NCBI GenBank assembly: GCA_020064725.1
Contig: JAGTWJ010000019.1
Span: 3,286,001 to 3,350,000 of the forward strand
DNA from: Drechslerella dactyloides
Taxonomy: Eukaryota > Ascomycota > Orbiliomycetes > Orbiliales > Orbiliaceae
Direction of reading: 5' to 3'
DNA length: 64,000 nt
Part shown: positions 1 through 11,438 of the stretch, piece after piece
Layout: each line of letters begins with the position of its first letter
Position numbering within the stretch: the stretch's first letter is position 1
Notes under the pieces: generated by a model
What the model was told of the DNA's origin: nothing
Seen by the model: only the letters and a program-made list of their open reading frames with translations
Database searches by the model: none
Position numbers and translations under genes: made by a program

Positions 1-1146
1 AGCGGAAGAAACGGGGAGATGGTGTCTGTGTAAGAACGGATTGAAAGACGGTTGGGAGTTTTGTTGTTGGGATGGAGGGGGAGGAGCTGGAGGCTGAGGA
101 GGTTGAGATCCAGTGAAGGAGTTGAAGGCAGGATATGCATATGAGGGCTGGGGCGTAGGACTGTTTGCGTCGTCTCCAGCAGAGTCTTCCAAAGAGTCTC
201 GCCGCGGGCTGAGTCTCCGTCTCTTCGCTAAGGAAGTAGGGGAATGATAAACGGATTCAGAGTCTCTATAGCCATAAATCAATGCATCTTCTTCCATCTG
301 CGCCTTTGTTCTCCGGCGTCTGGGCCGTTTATCCTTGGCACCGGGAGGACGTCCGTACCGCTTTCGAGAGCGTTCGTCGTCAAAGTCGCCGTCTCCAAAA
401 GGTGTGGACGGACTCTGGATGGGTATTGCAGTTGGATAGCCCGAAAATGGGCGAGGCATAAATTCATCTCTTCTGCTGGAGACATCGTCGGGCGATGGAA
501 ATGGAGAGCTGATAGGCGGCGGTACTTGCGAGCCCGCGGGTTGGAAAAAGGGCGTTGAACGGTGATGAGGAGGATGATGGTGGTGGAAACTTGGGAGGGA
601 ATTCCCACTGCCATTGTGCGCCAGACTGGGCAGGGGCCCGGCCGCGCCTGTCATCTGATGATCTCCAAGGGTCGATGATACGCCTGGCAGCTTGTTATTT
701 CTACCACCCGGGCCGGAGGGGCTTGCAGAATGAGGTCCTCCGCTGGGCAAGCTGGTTGTGATCGAGGAGACCGCAGTCGACGGCGTGGTCAGCGCGGACG
801 ATGGATTCGAGGAGATCGTGCTGGCGGACTTGTGAATGACCGGGGAGACGCCCGTGATCAAAGATATGGCGGGCTTCTCAGCACCTGTGCCACTGCCAGG
901 AGGCCGCTGGGGAACCGGAGATGGCGGGTGCGGCATCACGGCGTTTGCGGCACCGTCGACACTTGAGCGGAAACCGTTGTGAAAAAGGGCCTGGCCATTG
1001 TTATTTTTATATCCGTTGGACCGGGCTGGGCTGGCTGCGTTGCGGTGGGTCGTGCCGTTGGAGTTGGAGGTCGGATTCGAATTGGAGTTGGGGTTGGAGT
1101 TGGAGTTGGAGCTGGTGGGATGGGCGGCCTCGACAAGCGGCGCCAT
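1..1146 (-). CDS. Ser/Pro/Asn-rich protein with an AT-hook-like motif, 3' part outside the window
   Basis: One reading frame is open on the minus strand from an in-frame stop at 1182-1180 to the left edge. I take the first ATG (1146-1144) as the start, giving 382 residues before the edge. The N terminus is an Asn-Ser repeat, followed by long Ser/Thr/Pro/Gly-rich stretches, a His-rich patch (CDS around 560-585) and many PP and QQ pairs, so it is probably mostly disordered. Around residues 255-275 there is a basic segment, RKRYGRPPGAKDKRPRRRR. Its GRP core flanked by Lys/Arg is what AT-hook minor-groove binders show. That suggests a chromatin or transcription protein, but no folded domain is visible and the C-terminal part is missing. 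I do not recognise the family. The uninterrupted frame of more than 1.1 kb with fungal-like composition supports coding. An upstream exon cannot be excluded. Confidence 0.6.
   Translation of the reverse strand, partial: MAPLVEAAHPTSSNSNSNPNSNSNPTSNSNGTTHRNAASPARSNGYKNNNGQALFHNGFRSSVDGAANAVMPHPPSPVPQRPPGSGTGAEKPAISLITGVSPVIHKSASTISSNPSSALTTPSTAVSSITTSLPSGGPHSASPSGPGGRNNKLPGVSSTLGDHQMTGAAGPLPSLAHNGSGNSLPSFHHHHPPHHRSTPFFQPAGSQVPPPISSPFPSPDDVSSRRDEFMPRPFSGYPTAIPIQSPSTPFGDGDFDDERSRKRYGRPPGAKDKRPRRRRTKAQMEEDALIYGYRDSESVYHSPTSLAKRRRLSPRRDSLEDSAGDDANSPTPQPSYAYPAFNSFTGSQPPQPPAPPPPSQQQNSQPSFNPFLHRHHLPVSSA
1057..1113 (-). repeat. Degenerate GTTGGA hexanucleotide repeat coding for Asn-Ser
   Basis: The plus strand shows imperfect tandem copies of GTTGGA. 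Read on the minus strand in the frame of the AT-hook-like gene they encode an (Asn-Ser)n tract close to the N terminus. Point changes (GGG, ATT, CGA) interrupt the array but keep Asn, Ser, Pro or Thr. A slippage-prone coding microsatellite of this sort often varies in length between strains. Confidence 0.75.
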
Positions 1147-2727
1147 CGATTCGAACGGTCCTGCGCGCCCTGCGGATATCTATCAATACAACTGCACCGG
1201 ACCTCTGGGGGTATGCTCCGTATGTTATATCCCAAGCCCGCCTGTCTGTCTCTCTGTCTGTTTCAAAACTGATCAATCGGTTCAACCAGGCCGGGCTGTC
1301 GGGCGGACGAAGAGAAGAAGCAGCGGGTCCCGATCCAATTTAACCGCATCCAACGCCGCCAGCGAGGCCATCCAGACGCCGGCCGCTTCTTATACAGACA
1401 GAGACCGTACAGACGAGAAATAAAGAGTCCGATTCGCTTTTAAAAAAACGAACCGAGATTTATAAAGTTTATAACTCGCGAATAAAGCAAAATGGGACGT
1501 TCCAAAATAATAAAGCACCGCGGAAAAACAAAGGAAACGGAACCCGGGCGTACCTTCTCTTTATAGGACCATCGAATTCATCGACCTGGAATTGCGGACG
1601 GTAGCTGAAAGGGAGGGCAACCAGACGTGCTTGCGAACCAGCTAGCTATTTTAATCGTGTCTGGGATTGGAAGTAAATCTGCGAGGTGCGAGTCGAGATT
1701 TGGGCCCACAGTCTTATATTATTATAATAAGACCGAAGCGGCGTCTCCACTTTTTGGAAATGAGGACTGACCGACTGAAATTGAATGAATGAATAGCAGA
1801 GCGACAAGTAAGTAGTTTCGAGACAACCGCAAACTACTAGCCGTCGAGAAAAAAAAAAGTCTGGGCGAGGCGAGCGAGAGATATTGCAACAGGCGGTAGC
1901 TGGGTCAGCGTGAACGTTAAGTACTTTGAGCAGTCTGGGGGTGGGACGGCGGCGGATGGCTGTCTGTATTTTTGTCGTCGACTCTCAGCCAGTTCCCTCC
2001 AGTCTGATCGAAATTACCACTACCACGAGCACGGAACCCGTCCAGGGTTACCGAGATCTGATACTGGTTGGTACCTTGCCGGTGTGGCCCGGGCCCAGTT
2101 GTTCGGGCGAGCCAGGGTCCCGAGAATGCAGCGAAAGATCCAAGGAAATTCTCCTGGGCGAGAATTTAGAGTCGCCCAATTGCTTTTTCTCTTGACACTG
2201 TCTCTCGCCCCGGCGTTTCCTTCTTGACCGAGTGGCTGACCGATCTTTCTTCCCTGGCCGTCGTTTCAGCGCGAGATACAAACGACAGAATGGCTGGTCG
2301 TGTTGGAGGAAGAATGAGCACGCTGTCGTGGATTCTTTCGACAGGAAGGAAAGAAAGAAAGATTAAGAAAAGAAAGACGAAGAATAACAGCAATAATAAG
2401 AAGAAAGAGACAGAGGGTCGGCCTCGACCGAATGGAATCGATCCGAGAGTTCACTCGACCGGCTAGCTGCTTGCCTGGTTGATGTTCGCAGAAACCCTTT
2501 TCCTTACCGCTTCCTGCTTGCTCTAATACTCCGTCAAAATGCTCAGGCGATTTCCGTTTTCTTAATATTCCGCACCCGCTACTGGCTCTCCTGAACCCTT
2601 CAGACCAAAAGACCCAAATCGAACCGGACTTTGGAGGGGGGAAATAAGATCGATCAAATTGAAGAAATAGGGCGCAGATTACATGTTCTAATAATAAGGT
2701 CAGCGGTCGTCCTTTTTTTTTTTTTTC
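1147..2727 (-). promoter_or_regulatory. Probable leader and promoter region of the AT-hook-like gene
   Basis: No gene was recognised here. The plus strand carries a long purine tract at about 2342-2412, which is a CT-rich tract when read in the direction of the minus-strand gene. Pyrimidine tracts of this kind are common just upstream of transcription starts in filamentous fungi. A run of 14 T lies at 2713-2726. Assignment as promoter and 5' leader is inference; a spliced leader or an additional upstream coding exon is possible. Confidence 0.3.
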
Positions 2728-5700
2728 TTTGTCGCTGTCAGTGGTGGGAATCCGGGCTGTGGGAACACCGCCGCTTTGACCCCTTCTTGATGCTCCCTAT
2801 TCTTATATATTTGGTCGCTGGTACCGCATTCGATTCGTTCTCGTCGAAGCGATGGCAAAGGTAGCAAACACCCTATTCCTTAGTGTGTCTCTTGTCCTCC
2901 CCAATTACAATGAGAGGTTGTGCCGATTGTCAATCTATCTGCGGTCCGTTCTGCAACAACCGGATGTTTCTCCCAGGCCTCGAGTCGAGTTTCGTTCCTT
3001 TGCGACCTGTTCTCTCCTTGTTCGTTTCCAGCCAACTCTGCACCAGAAACTAAGCCTCTTGCAGGACGAAATCGCACCGTTGCGGAAAGTAAAGAATTCC
3101 AACTTCGGGGCCGATTAGGCGTACGCAGGTTAGATCTGAACGATCAAAGTTTGAGGCTCAGCGATAGTCGTCCGATGGCGCATGGCACCGGCCGATATCG
3201 TCGACCGTCGAATACCAAAAGGCTCCAGTAAGTTGAACCTTAACTTCAGAGTATATTTATATTTTCGAGCAAAATAACCGACCATGAAGAGGAGCGAGGG
3301 GATACTAAAACGACCCGAGTGCTGCTTTTGATCGAATTCAGACCCCGGTCGCCACCATCGTGGGATGGGCCAAATATTATAAGCCAGACTGGACCCGCGT
3401 CCCCACAAACCATATGCATGCGCACAGGGAAGGACGACCGCTGATTGTCAAGGAGGAAAAATGGGGGAATAAGAATACTATCATCTGCAGAGACGACGAA
3501 AGACGGGATTTCAGTCCGTATATTCTTGGAAACCCACTGGCGAGCAGACGTGAACCGACCGACAGAAAGGGTATCTCCCATAAATGTGCACCCCATGAGC
3601 AGCCGGACCCACCTCGAATCGATTGAAACTATGGAATTCAAAATAGCCTAATGCCTGAACCAGAATTGACTTTTTTTTCCTGGCGCACGTTCCCCGTTTG
3701 GTCCTTCGTGGTAATGGAGAACCTTTTCTTTTTCGCTAACCAGGTGCAAAATAACAAGTGCGAATGCAATTTATTCCAGCAATTAATTATTGCCTTGCGT
3801 CAACTTCAGCTCGCCAATATAACATTGCAGTTATACAATGTATATTCATATCGTCGTTTGATATGATATGATGCCAGTGCAGCGAGCGTGCGCATGCGCA
3901 CCCAACCGGTATCGAACCGGCTGCCGCGCCCCGACATCTTCTGTGTGACGGCGAAGACTGTTGGAGAAAGTCGACTCGAAGATGCAAGCAAGCAGACAGA
4001 CCGACAGCCAGAAAGACAGGATAACCCATGTGAGACCCGTTTCGCTCATGCAACTAGCGAGCCGTTGTTTTAAAACCTTGTGTCCGGATACCACCATGGC
4101 CATGCTGTCCCGTCTTCCGCCAAAAAAGTTGTTTAACGTCAGAAAAGGGCTAACGCATTTTAAATAATTTGTCAATCTAAATCCGTGCTCACAAGCCAAC
4201 AAGGCAGGCCAGCATGCGCAAAAAAAGATGGTCACTGTCCAGAGAAGCATGCATACGTAGGTAGACTGGCTATGACACCAATTCTTCCGTTGGTGAGAAA
4301 ACCCAGCGGCGGACAGGGCCCCATGCAGTCCGAACTAAAAATGGGCGCCTGCGATTGGTCGGAATGGAGCGAAGGGCATGTTCCGTGAGGGTCTTTCATC
4401 TGCAGCTGTCTTCTTTTTGACGAGCAGGGTATATTATATCATATTAAACTGTATTATAAAGTGGTGGCGCTGCATTAGTCGAAAGCCCAGTTCGCTTTCT
4501 CTCGACCTTTTGTCTGCGTCCGTCTAATCCTGTAATCACACTGACTAATGCATAGTACATGCATGCTCAAGACATGTCAGACGATCCGATCGAATCGACG
4601 CGATGCGACTGTTTAGGCAGACTGGAGTTTGGAGCCGGCGAATCGTCCGCGATAGACGGACGAGAATTGAATCCTCGGCTTCAATCCCAAGCGTCTACGG
4701 CAGGAGACTTTTTTTTAATCGATTCGATAACGGCCAAAAACAGTGGAAGCAAACGGCGCTAAGCTGAGGATACGTTTACCCACGATCGCAATAGCGACAT
4801 TGAAACCGGGATAGATGTATGTATTTATATACGTACTCCATACTTTGACTTCTAATTAGCTCCGCCAACGTGATTGCATGCCAAAGGGTTTGTAACCCGA
4901 ACGGGCAGACTGATGCGAAGGAGGACAGGTGGATGCGCCGACAATTAAAATGATACGGCTATATGCCCCACTGCAATGCACACCATGCAGCATGATATCA
5001 AGCCGATCAGCTGATTAGATATAAACGACCGTCGTGGTTTTAATAATTAGTAATTTGAGATAAAAAAGCTCCCTAGCCACTCGTACACTTTCTTTTTAAG
5101 TGTCTACTTGGGTACGCCATCACCATCGGTTAATCTCGTCTAGGATATTATGACTTTGCGGCGCAATAATAATGTTGTAGGAAGCGTACGTGCTTACGTA
5201 CTTGTCTATCGATGCAGACATTATAATCGCTCCCAGCCGGCTTCTGCACGCCGGCCAGGCAGCTACACCACAGCCTGCTAAATTTAAAACGCTGTGAAGG
5301 CACATATACGGACACCGCTTCCGCTTTCAGATCCGATATAAAGAGGAAGCGGTCAAAGCACCTAAGCAAATGTACTTGATCCAGCAACTTTTCTAAAGGC
5401 GCTCCGCTCGAGGGGAGCAACGTTTGGTACGTATACGGGACCACTTCTGACCTGCGACCCCCCCGTTTCGGTGGCTCATAGGACGGCCGGAAGAAATTTT
5501 CCGTCTTAGGTCATCGCCATCGCCATCCCGGCTGCTCAGATGGCCAGACTAGACCAGGCAGACCCTTGCAACCGTATATAGATCCGTTGCACGGATTTTA
5601 GTTTAAATTCCCGTAACAGGTGTAGAGTAGTAAACTTATTGTGCTACGCTTAGAATGCCTGTCGACTTCCCGATGCATAGTTCTTTTATAACAGGCTGAT

Positions 5701-7025
5701 CGCGGGAGCGCTGCGGTGGCTGGTCGGTTTTCGTGCTGAAGTCACAGCTAGAGGTTTGCTCGCCTGTTCTCCACATTTGCCGGGCATGGAGGGCGAGCCA
5801 GAGCCCGACGTTTGAGCTCCGGAACAACTTATGTAACCTAACTCAAGTGTTGAAACCTGGATCTGAAGAACAGGCTATAATTGCGTAGTAGATGGGTACT
5901 TATTTAGATTGATCCCATAAATCTCGTCAAGATGTCGAATTTTTCCATCAACAGGATGCCAAACTGCCTCCGCGACCCTCAACCGAACCAAGGGACGTTG
6001 AACCCATCTTCGGAGCAACGATGCGGGGGAATTATGAGGCCACGCCTCAACCTGCAGGTCCGAATATAGCCTATTCTATCATGTCGCCTCCAGCATGATA
6101 GAGTTATTACCGGCACAGGACAACCTGCGCACGGACAGGAATCTGAGGCCGGCCCAAAACGAAGCTGGCTTGCAACGCTCAGTACTTAATTGATATCTTA
6201 ATTAAATCAGAACGGAACATGCCGAGTGGATTGCAAATCAGAGATGGCCCTGGTAATGTTTTCCGCGTGAGGAAATCACAAACTTCGAACAAACGGCGCG
6301 TCAGCTTGGACTGTAACCAGTTCGGGATGCAGGATACGAACTGCCCGCCGAATCTGTGGTTGCGTGTTTCTTTCGGTGGCTACTGCATGCTGCGGCGCTG
6401 CTTGTCTAGAACCCGCTCACAGGCTGTTATTGCAAGACGAGGCTAGCTACAGACCTCGCAGGTATTCGGACAGATATCTATAATTCATTGCTGCTGCATT
6501 GGCTGTTTGGGCTGAGGCTCGGACACGGTGTACCGAAGAGTCGGATATCGATGGAGTTGGAGAGCCTTGATCCCTGGTTATCCAGACCGTTTAGCCTCAA
6601 ATAGTGCGCATTTGCTGCCAAAACGACTCCACAAATTGGCCTTGCCGCCAGTTGAGAACTAGACAAGCCGTGCACAGATCTTTTTAAATCTTGCTAGATA
6701 TAGCTACTCCTCCGTCACAATGGAGCAGTTGCCGGACGTTTATAATTTGGTTTAATATGCGGCGCAGGTAACCCCGTCGGTAGGAGGCATTCCGTCCGGC
6801 GACAGGTCCTCCCTATCTTCTGATTGTCGCAGAGCTTTCTGGCAGAAGAGGAATAATAGTCCTTCTCCACTTTCCCCGTCCTAGAATTCCGATTTGCTGG
6901 GGCCGCGGCCGATTTTACAACAAGCATGCATGTGCATGCCCCCGCACACCTGGTACCACGGCTCGGACTCTCCATCTCCAGCGAATATGACGGAAAGGAA
7001 AACATCGACGTGGACGCATCCAACG
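2728..7025. other. Gene-poor stretch, nothing recognised
   Basis: Over 4.3 kb only short, mutually overlapping frames occur on both strands, all below about 135 codons, and none resembles a known protein to me. There is no long terminal repeat, no recognisable transposase or reverse-transcriptase remnant, and no credible tRNA. Composition is mixed, with AT-rich patches (for example 4430-4455 and 5030-5060) between ordinary sequence. It may hold regulatory DNA, a non-coding RNA, or an extensively decayed element. Confidence 0.4.
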
Positions 7026-8559
7026 TTACCGAAACGATTCATGCCGGGACTCTTCGACAAATCTCCACAATCCGGCCTCTCTTGCTGCTGACTTTACGGC
7101 TTCCACCTCTTCATTTGTCACCGCCCGGTTGATATCTGCGTACCTGGCCTCGTCTGGATTTCCTCTAACTGGCTTTCCCACGTGAGCTGCGGGTCGATAC
7201 TGCTCCATGATGTGCACGTATGCGTCCTTGCTCACATGCTCTGCTAAATACCTCATAATTTTCTTTCCTTCCTCGACGTACGCCGGCATCACAAGGTGCC
7301 GTACGAGAAGTCCCGTCTGTGCGATTCCGTCAAAGGTGAACTTGAGGTCTCCGACCTGTCGCTGCATTATCTGTATGCTGTGCTTCGCTGTCTCGGGGTA
7401 ATCGGATGCCTTGAGCAGCCTCTTGGATGCCGTCGATGACGACAGCTTAAAATCCGCCAAATAAACATCGACGAGCCCATCCATGAGCGCCAGAGCTTCA
7501 GGCGAGTCATACGACGAGGTATTGTAGACTATCGGCACCTTAAGCCCGAGTGGGATCGCTGCAAGGATCGCTAATGCGACCTGTGGGACGACATGTTCCG
7601 GTGTGACGGCATTGATATTGTGCACGTTCCCGACATCTGCGTGCCGCTCCGCAATGTTAACATCAATGTTGCGCGGCATTTCGATTATGTATGCATGTAT
7701 GCACGTGGCCGCTACTCAATGGCCTTGTGCGGGAAGGGACCCCAGTCCAGTGACTAGACGGAAACGGATGGATATATCTGTACCTTGAAGTTTGACGAAC
7801 CACCCGGCAAGCTCCTCCGGCGATAGGTCGAATCCTGCACGCTGATGAGAGATATCGTAGTTCTAGATCCGGCGCGGTAGCGACAAGTAGACCATCGGGT
7901 GAATATAAAATTTAAAATTTCGCCCAGGCGTTCCGGGACACATGGGCCAGTTTCACGAAGCTGGGATCAAGGTAGTTTTACCTGACAGAACGAGCAGCGG
8001 AGGCTGCAACCTGTAGCAGCAGCGATCTGTCAGGCATAGTTCTAGGATCGATATCGTATGCCAATTTCGACGGCATTGGATGCCATACCGGAGAAGAAGA
8101 CACTGCCACTCCCGAAAGTCCCTTGGATGCAGGGCTCTTCGCCGAAATGAGGAGCAATAGCTAGAATCCACAAAATTGATAATGCATCAGCGAAGCATTC
8201 ATACAAGCGCATCTGAGCTGGCAAACATTTCACAGGTGACTAGGACCCGCCGCCGACGCGGATGACGTACTGGAAACCTTGACCTTGTCGCCAATCAAAC
8301 AATATCCTGTCTCACCGGCAAGCCGGTTGACGTTGCATTTGCGTGGGCAGATGTTGCATTTTTTCAAGTGTTCGATTGCTTCCTCCCTTTTTTGTGATAT
8401 CTGAGCGTCTGTCAGTAGTTTATACCGAGGGATATAGTTGTCGAGCAGGAAAGCGCTGGGTATGTGAACCCTCCGCCGCGGGACAATTGTCCGAGGATTC
8501 GATACAAGAGGTCTCCGTGCGAGGATACGGGACGAGTATCGAAACATCCGATGCTGCAT
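7026..8559 (-). CDS. Radical-SAM iron-sulfur protein of the bacterial PflX (COG1313) type
   Basis: Five exons join to a 359-residue protein: 8559-8271, 8160-8089, 8010-7982, 7862-7784, 7636-7026. Joining restores the family signature in order: an N-terminal cysteine cluster (C68, C71, C75, C87), HFGEEPCIQGTFGSG, then FFSGCSLRCSFCQ with the radical-SAM CxxxCxxC (C122, C126, C129), NYDISHQRAGFDLSPEEL, the NVHNINAVTPEHVVPQ segment, and LVRHLVMPAYVEEG. The family resembles activators of pyruvate formate-lyase and should bind a [4Fe-4S] cluster and S-adenosylmethionine; the substrate is unknown. The Arg-rich first 30 residues could be a mitochondrial presequence, but this is inference. The 29-nt exon 3 carries the three cluster cysteines. 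The first two introns (110 and 78 nt) flank the preceding exon. It lies downstream of ppg1 on the same strand with its own 629-nt upstream region. The family is mainly prokaryotic, so an ancient transfer is likely. Confidence 0.85.
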
Positions 8560-9187
8560 GCTGCAGCCGCAGATGTAACCGGCGACTGATTGGAGTCGGC
8601 TCTGAGCGTGGATGCCTCAGAGTTCTGTAGATGCGGAAGAACTCGAAATGCCACGACGTACGTATCGGAAAGGCGGCGTATCAATCCTGTGCTTACTTTT
8701 GCTGGATGGCGGTAGCCTGATAGCTTAGAACGTACTTGGAGCTCAGTTTGAATCACCAGGCCGAACAATCGAAGATGTAGACCCGGCCTTCTGCAACAAA
8801 AACAACGCGCGTTCGTAGCGGCTGATTGATGATACTAAGGATACTCGGCTTCATTCACAATCTCGATCGGTATGATTCCTTCTCTTGATTACGCTTGAAC
8901 AGACCGACGGTCCGCCGAAGGTAGTTCTAACATCATACCAGCCGTTATGGAATCTGAATTCACGCGCAGACCGAATCCGCAACGCCAGATAAATACATCC
9001 CAAGGATCCCAGGAGCTATCATACAAACATGTAAAAACAAATAAGTCTCATGTATGGCGAATAAGTCCGCTGGCTGCGTCGCAAATTGGGCGAGAATCTA
9101 AGGCAGACGAAAGAAGGGGTATCAGGTTGCTGAAGATTGACGATAATCTCATGGATGGATGGGCGTAAAGCGTAGTTCGCCGCACTT
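8560..9187 (-). other. Intergenic region between ppg1 and the radical-SAM gene
   Basis: These 628 bases hold the 3' end region of ppg1 and the promoter and leader of the radical-SAM gene, both on the minus strand. No conserved coding sequence or RNA gene is visible. An overlapping frame at 8412-8768 only extends the first exon region in another phase and is not supported. Confidence 0.4.
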
Positions 9188-10708
9188 CTACAAGAAATAA
9201 TATGGCATCGGCTTCTTCGACGGCATTCCCCTCGAATCCTGAGCCGCAGCCTCAAACACTCTGTATCGTCTCCCGGGGCCGCCTCGCTTCATAGAACCTC
9301 CCATATAGGTGCTCGCCAGTCTTCTAGTGTTCTCTCTATTGAAAAGAACTTCTTCGCCTCCGCTTCTTAGAACAGCGTTCGAGTTATCTTCACCAAGCTC
9401 AAGAATTGCCGCCACGTTACCGCATCGGTAGCAGTAGTTTGGGGCGGACCACACCGTTACGATGCTCGAATCAAACATCTCCTTGAAGCCTTCCATAACA
9501 AGTTGATGGGCGCGTGCAATTAGTGTTAGGTTGTTTAGGTGGTTAAATTGCTTGACAATATCTGCACCAAAAAGGAAGCCGGCTCCGCGTGGCGATAGAC
9601 CCCAGCCGTCGATTTCTAAAGCCGAGTTAGTCCCGAATCCGACATAACGACCAAAATGATAGACTTACCCTCAGGGTCGCTCCATAGAAGGTCACACATC
9701 GCGCCGTCGTGGGGTACCTCCTGTTTCCGATCCAACAGCCGGATCTTATCGACTGAGTCTATAAGTGGGCTTAAACCTCCGTGAACACACAGAACCGCGC
9801 CACCGGTGTTTGCGGGCGCATTGTTTGGAGTCGCAATGCCTCTGCTGTTGCCGCTTGCTCCAGTTCCCGGAATTCCCGTTAATAATGGACCGGCAGGACC
9901 CGAGCTAGATAGATGCGGGAGAGCCGATGGTGTCAGATTAGTGGAGTTGATCATCCCGGCCTCCCGTCGAAGCATCTGTCGTGTTACGACTCCGCCAAGT
10001 CCGATGACTTCGATTTCAACCTCATCTTCCGCCTCTCTCACTCTCGTCTCGATATCGTCGCCATCTGCCGACCGCGTAGGCTGAACAGATGTCCCAGCCC
10101 CAATCACCAAAGCTCCCAGAGCGAGGTAGTCAAAAACGTCACAACAATACCGCCAGACGTTTGCGGAGCCGTATTTCCTGATGCACTCATCGTAGAAACC
10201 GTAGACGGTGGTGATCTGTCGTGATTCGTGATTGCCGCGGATAAGAGTGATTCGATCGGGAAACCGAACTTTGAGGCACAGAAGTAGAAGGAAGGATTCG
10301 AGGGAGTAGAAGCCACGGTCAACGAAGTCGCCTGAGCCAGAACCCGTTAGCATCTCGCCATATCCCCGCTGCTATGCGCGACCGAAACCTCGCAGTTTGC
10401 TTCCTTACCCATGAACAGATAATTTGTGTCTGGGCAATCGCCACCGACTTTGAAGAGCTCCATCAAGTCATGGAATTGACCGTGGATATCGCCGCAGATA
10501 GTGACCGGCGCATCGACAATCTGTACATTGGCCTCCTCGATTAGAATCTCGCGGGCCTTGAAGCAGATCTCGCGGACCTGCAGCTCTGGTATGGGCCGAC
10601 ATTGTCGGAGCAGTTCGACTGCGCTAATGGGAAGCGGATGAGAGTCAGATTATGCGCGCTACTCAAGAACGTACGATCCCAGGACACGAACCCGTCCAAA
10701 TCACTCAT
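9188..10708 (-). CDS. ppg1: PP2A-like serine/threonine protein phosphatase Ppg1
   Basis: Four exons (10708-10692, 10623-10409, 10331-9669, 9615-9188) give 440 residues. The metallophosphatase motifs are all present: GDIHGQ, GDFVDRG, RGNHE, CVHGGLSP and SAPNYCYRCGN. The protein starts MSDLDGAVELLRQ and ends PYYFL, a PP2A-type tail. Ppg1 is the catalytic subunit that works with the Far/STRIPAK-like complex and in glycogen and cell-wall control in yeasts. The very short first exon (17 nt) was chosen because it restores the family N terminus, using a GT-TCGT donor. Compared with the 300-370 residue catalytic core, there is an insert of about 100 residues rich in Ser, Pro, Gly and Asn between ALVIGAGTSVQ and AVLCVHGG, just before the last metal-binding segment. 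The intron between exons 3 and 4 is 53 nt. Confidence 0.9.
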
Positions 10709-11438
10709 TTCGCAGGGCTGGCGCCGAGGTCGCGCTGATAGTATAAGGGCTGCTCGGTGTCAGGCGACCACGCTTATTGGACCAGTCGCGAACTAGGGCG
10801 TCGGGTTGGAGCCGTGACGCGGGCGACCGCGGGTGATTCCCGCCGGAATCGTCGGATATCTCGTGAGGAATGTGGGCAGAAGGTTGCAGCGATGCGCTCC
10901 AGCCGGCCTACGAAGGAACGGATGCAAGAGCTGAGTGTCGGTGCGATGCCGTTGGGGTGTGATGGTGGTGGAGAGGGTGCAATGAGGATGCGGATGAAGC
11001 AACATGCAGCAATGGTGCCGCTTCATTTCGCCAATGACGAAAATTCGCTTAAAACCGCCGCAACGCGCGCCTTCCTGCCAAACACCACCGGTGACAGCAG
11101 CTCGAAGAAGCCCGCCAGACTCGACAGAAGGCAAGGCGGACAGAATGGCAAAGATCCCGGCACCGAGAAGCCGTGGCTTGTTTCCTGTGAACTAGGCCGA
11201 AGAGGGTGAATGAGGGGCCCTTCCATGCGAGTCTTCAATTCACAGCGGCGCTGCGTCAACGGGGTCGACGTTCGGCCCGATCCTGCTTGTCAGCTTCCAG
11301 ACGTCGACGCTGGCAAACGAGAATGGTGATTCCCTCTGATCACCTCGAGCCCTGGCCCCGGAGTTGAATCGAATATCTTCACGGGTCTGCAACCATTCGG
11401 ACGAACCACACAGGGCATATCTAGACTTTATTCTCAAG
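10709..11438. promoter_or_regulatory. Divergent intergenic region, ppg1 / cofactor D
   Basis: About 730 bases separate the two start codons, so both promoters must lie here. Frames of up to 150 codons exist on both strands (for example 10757-11209) but overlap each other and match nothing I recognise. No clear TATA box stands out. Confidence 0.4.

Noticed and set aside
3905..3919. Minus-strand sequence CCGGTTCGATACCGG, which looks like a tRNA T-arm.
   Set aside because: No matching acceptor stem, D-arm or anticodon arm could be placed upstream; the segment is simply a near-palindrome.
10757..11209. 150-codon plus-strand frame between ppg1 and cofactor D.
   Set aside because: Overlapped by equal-sized minus-strand frames, low complexity, no recognised domain.
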